Positions 6,252 to 8,491 of a stretch of 8,491 bases of DNA are shown here, piece by piece. The stretch spans positions 1-8,491 of the forward strand of contig JALOKS010000094.1 of the NCBI GenBank assembly GCA_025456385.1, in the 5' to 3' direction. The first letter of the stretch is position 1, and every line of letters begins with the position of its first letter. Both the position numbers and the translations under genes were made by a program. The notes under the pieces were generated by a model. That model did no database searches and had not been told where the DNA came from. It saw only the letters and a program-made list of their open reading frames with translations. The stretch comes from Thermoanaerobaculales bacterium (lineage in GTDB: Bacteria; Acidobacteriota; Thermoanaerobaculia; Thermoanaerobaculales; Sulfomarinibacteraceae).

Positions 6252-8021
6252 TCACTGCTCCTTTCCCGCGGCGGCCTGCAGCTCGGCGAGACGTTCGTTC
6301 GCCCGCTTGATCACGAGCTCGATGGCCGGCTTGTACTCCGGCGGCGCCTGCCCGGCCATGGCCTGCAGCTGCGCGATGCCCTGCTCGAGCTCGGCGGGAT
6401 CGCTGAGCTGGTTGATCTGGGCCAGGGCCTGCTTGGCCATCGCCTTGCCCTGCGCCGAGAGTGCGCCGAGCTCGGGATCCTCGTCGGTGCCGGCCTTGCG
6501 CGAGTACCAGAGGACGTTCCTGCCGGTCGGCGTGAGGTAGGTGGTGGCTACCCGTTGCAGGTCCTCGGGGGTCACCGCCTGGATCCTGGCGGGGGAGTCG
6601 TTCAGATAGCGCCAGTCGTCCCACACGTCGTAGAGCATCAGCTGCAGCAGCAGGAAGAAGTTCGACTGCAGGCGCCGGTAGGAGTCGGCGAGGGACTGGT
6701 TCTTGACCTTCTGCAGCTCGCGCTCGCCGACCGGCTCCTTCTGCAGGCGCTCGATCTCGGCGAGCAGCGCCTCCTCGACCTGGCGGTGATCGGCGCCCTC
6801 GGCCAGCTCGGCGCCGACCTCGAGGTAGCCGCCGTACTTCATGGCGCTGAAGCTCGAGGAGGGCTCGCCGGTCGCGAGCTGCTTCTCCTCGACCAGGGAC
6901 TTGTAGAGGCGGCCCGTGCGGCCGTTCAGGATCGAGTCGAGGACGTCGAGGGCCGCGGCGTCCTTGTGCGCGAAGGGCACCGCGTGCCAGCGCACCTGCA
7001 CCGAGGGGTTGGTCTCGGCCTCGGCCGCCATGCGGCGCTCGGCGAGCTGCTCGATCTCCTCCGTGACCACGGGCGGCGGCGGCACGGCGCCGCGCGGGAT
7101 GCGGCCGAAGTACTTTTTCGCCAGGGCGAGCGCCTGCTCCGTGTCGAAGTCGCCGACCAGCGCCGCCGTGATGTTGTTGGGCGCGTAGTAGGTGGCGAAG
7201 AAGCTTCGGGCCTGGGCGAGGGTGATCGACTCGACGTCAGAGGGCCAGCCCACCACCGGGTGGTGGTAGGGGAGGGAGCCCCAGAACATGAAGTCGAACT
7301 GCTCGTCGAACTTCGCCGTCGGGTCGGACTCCACCCGCATGCGGCGCTCCTCGCGGACGACGTCGCGCTCGGAGTAGAACTCCCGGAACACGGCGTTGAG
7401 GAGCCGCTCCGACTCCATCCAGAACCAGAGCTCGAGCTTGTTCGCCGGCACGGTGATGAAGTAGACCGTGAAGTCGTTGCTGGTGCCTGCGTTGAGGCCC
7501 GAGGCGCCAGCTTCCGTGTAGATCTGGTCGAACTCGTCCTTGACGATGAGCTGCTTCTGCTCCTCCTCGAGGGCCTTCATCCGAGCTCTGAGCTCGGCGA
7601 GCCGCGGCGTCTGGTTCTCGATCAGGTAGATGCTGCCGGCGATCTCGCCGCGGCGCTTCATCTCCCGCATGACCTCGTACTCGGCCTCCATCTCGAGGCG
7701 GATGGCGTCGAGCCGGGCCATGATCTCGGACTCCTTCGCGTAGTCGCTGGTGCCGATGGTGCGGCTGCCCTTGAAGATCATGTGCTCGAAGAGGTGCGCG
7801 ATGCCGGTGGCCCCGGCCTCCTCGTTGACCGACCCGACGTGGGTCACCCAGCCGGCCGACACGGTGGGGCTCTCGTGGCGTTCGACCATCACGAGCTTCA
7901 TGCCGTTGTCGAGAATGAACTCCTGGACCGGAACCTTGGCCTCCTGAGCCGCGACCGGCAGGGCGCCGAGCAGCGCCGCCATCGCGAGCCCGGCGATCAC
8001 CCGGTGACGCCGAAGACTCAT
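6252..8021 (-). CDS. M16 family zinc metallopeptidase, catalytic subunit
   Basis: 589 residues. A signal peptide (Arg residues at 4-7, hydrophobic core 9-22, likely cleavage after VAA near 25) indicates export. The inverted zinc motif H76-L-F-E-H80 is intact, with E79 the general base. The third zinc ligand is expected in DVVREERR (220-227; E224 or E225), about 145 residues after the motif instead of the usual 76 or so. The extra length comes from a charged helical insert (about 95-165), probably a coiled coil. NAGTSNDFTVYF (177-188) is typical of M16 active-site surroundings. The C-terminal domain has GRTGRLYKSL (367-376) but no R/Y pair, complementing the downstream subunit. Residues 510-589 form an extra helical, Gln/Ala-rich tail. 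I chose the ATG at 8021 (AAAGGAG, 6 nt) over the GTG at 8024 (3 nt). First gene of a two-gene operon. Confidence 0.94.
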   Translation of the reverse strand: MSLRRHRVIAGLAMAALLGALPVAAQEAKVPVQEFILDNGMKLVMVERHESPTVSAGWVTHVGSVNEEAGATGIAHLFEHMIFKGSRTIGTSDYAKESEIMARLDAIRLEMEAEYEVMREMKRRGEIAGSIYLIENQTPRLAELRARMKALEEEQKQLIVKDEFDQIYTEAGASGLNAGTSNDFTVYFITVPANKLELWFWMESERLLNAVFREFYSERDVVREERRMRVESDPTAKFDEQFDFMFWGSLPYHHPVVGWPSDVESITLAQARSFFATYYAPNNITAALVGDFDTEQALALAKKYFGRIPRGAVPPPPVVTEEIEQLAERRMAAEAETNPSVQVRWHAVPFAHKDAAALDVLDSILNGRTGRLYKSLVEEKQLATGEPSSSFSAMKYGGYLEVGAELAEGADHRQVEEALLAEIERLQKEPVGERELQKVKNQSLADSYRRLQSNFFLLLQLMLYDVWDDWRYLNDSPARIQAVTPEDLQRVATTYLTPTGRNVLWYSRKAGTDEDPELGALSAQGKAMAKQALAQINQLSDPAELEQGIAQLQAMAGQAPPEYKPAIELVIKRANERLAELQAAAGKEQ

Positions 8022-8027
8022 CACGTG

Positions 8028-8034
8028 CTCCTTT
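8028..8034 (-). promoter_or_regulatory. Ribosome binding site deciding the catalytic M16 start
   Basis: The minus strand reads AAAGGAG, 6 nt before ATG 8021 and only 3 nt before the in-frame GTG 8024, which favours the ATG. Confidence 0.75.
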
Positions 8035-8052
8035 CGCGAGTGCTCGTCGATC

Positions 8053-8072
8053 GCCGGGCGCTCGGGCCCGGC
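8053..8072. repeat. Strong hairpin GCCGGGC-N6-GCCCGGC between hydrolase and M16 operon
   Basis: Perfect 7-bp GC arms with a 6-nt loop, in the 115-bp gap between the hydrolase stop and the M16 start. No U-run follows on either strand, so it may be a Rho-assisted terminator or a 5'-leader hairpin. A weaker dyad GGCCG-GAA-CGGCC lies at 8116-8128. I see no clear -35/-10 promoter in this gap. Confidence 0.45.
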
Positions 8073-8136
8073 TGGCAGTCCGTCGTATCGAGGGGTGTTC
8101 CGGCGCCGCCGGGCGGGCCGGAACGGCCGGATGATA

Positions 8137-8491
8137 CTACGTCCCGGGAGCTTCGTGGTTCTCGGAGGACGGCGCGGACAGGAAGGCGCTCACCCGCCCG
8201 AGCAGCTCGGCGCCGCCCTCGGCGAGAGGCGAGTGGGCCGCGTCGGCGACGGTGACGAGCTCCGCCCGCGGCAGCAGCCGGGCGAGCTCGCCGGTGTCCT
8301 CGGCGGCCACCACCGGGTCGCGGGCGCCGGCGAGCACGAGCGCCGGGATTGTCAGCGCGCCGAGACGGGGCCGGAGGTCCCAGCCTCCGAGGAGGCACTC
8401 GACCTGAGCCAGCGCGCCCGGCACGTCGAGCGGGTCGAGGCCGTAGAGGGCCGCCGCCTGGTCGACGAAACCGGGGAAGCGCTCGTGGAAG
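8137..8491 (-). CDS. Alpha/beta hydrolase, C-terminal part (runs off the window)
   Basis: The reading frame is open from the right window edge to a TAG at 8137, giving about 117 residues of the C-terminal half; the N-terminus with the nucleophile elbow is outside. The GTG at 8424 is only an internal codon, since the upstream sequence (ERFPGFVDQAAALYGL) is in frame and protein-like. Seen: the strand IPALVLAGARDPVV carrying the catalytic Asp (ARD), a helix LARLLPRAELVTV, and the catalytic His in ADAAHSPLAE, then a last helix LLGRVSAFL. This is the usual end of an AB-hydrolase_1 fold (esterase, lactonase or C-C hydrolase type). Substrate unknown. It is 115 bp upstream of the M16 operon on the same strand and may or may not be co-transcribed. 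Confidence 0.85.
   Translation of the reverse strand, partial: FHERFPGFVDQAAALYGLDPLDVPGALAQVECLLGGWDLRPRLGALTIPALVLAGARDPVVAAEDTGELARLLPRAELVTVADAAHSPLAEGGAELLGRVSAFLSAPSSENHEAPGT

Noticed and set aside
4853..6310. Plus-strand open frame of 485 codons opposite the second M16 gene
   Set aside because: Antisense shadow: no recognisable motif, and the minus-strand frame has a clear signal peptide, domains and RBS.
6249..8255. Plus-strand open frame of 668 codons opposite the catalytic M16 gene
   Set aside because: It is rich in Leu, Val, Gly, Arg and Glu without domains and mirrors the real gene. Open antisense frames are expected in GC-rich coding DNA.

Overview
This is a GC-rich bacterial window with tight gene packing and strong AAAGGAG-type ribosome binding sites. 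The subfamilies of M16 peptidase, KamA-like radical SAM enzyme and ATP-grasp ligase suggest an Acidobacteriota-like or myxobacteria-like lineage. That placement is inferred from protein style only. No rRNA, tRNA, CRISPR array, insertion sequence or phage gene was seen.

Layout, left to right. (1) At 3-599 (+) is a small protein with a Cys/His/Asn arrangement that loosely resembles a transglutaminase-like fold; its start may lie outside the window. (2) It converges, with 3 bp between stop codons, on a four-gene minus-strand operon read from 4249 down to 603: a lysine 2,3-aminomutase-type radical SAM/PLP enzyme, two consecutive but different ATP-grasp (D-Ala-D-Ala ligase-like) ligases, and a GNAT acetyltransferase. 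The genes are separated by 4 bp or overlap. (3) At 4250-4771 is a 522-bp gene-free region. It holds a hairpin terminator for the genes to its right, a sigma70-like promoter for the aminomutase operon, and a leader of about 320 nt rich in short hairpins. (4) At 4772-8021 (-) is a two-gene operon of secreted or periplasmic M16 peptidases. The first gene carries the zinc motif HLFEH and the second lacks it but has the substrate-binding R/Y pair, which fits an obligate heterodimer. (5) At 8137-8491 (-) is the C-terminal end of an alpha/beta hydrolase that runs off the right edge.

The most interesting content is the aminomutase/ligase/ligase/acetyltransferase operon. Its aminomutase keeps the residues that bind PLP, the iron-sulfur cluster and the lysine epsilon-amino group, but it has lost all four zinc-binding cysteines of the clostridial enzyme. 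A reasonable hypothesis is that the operon makes beta-lysine (or a related beta-amino acid), joins it to one or two partners by ATP-dependent amide-bond formation, and acetylates the product. The chemistry of each family is established, but the combined pathway and product are inference.
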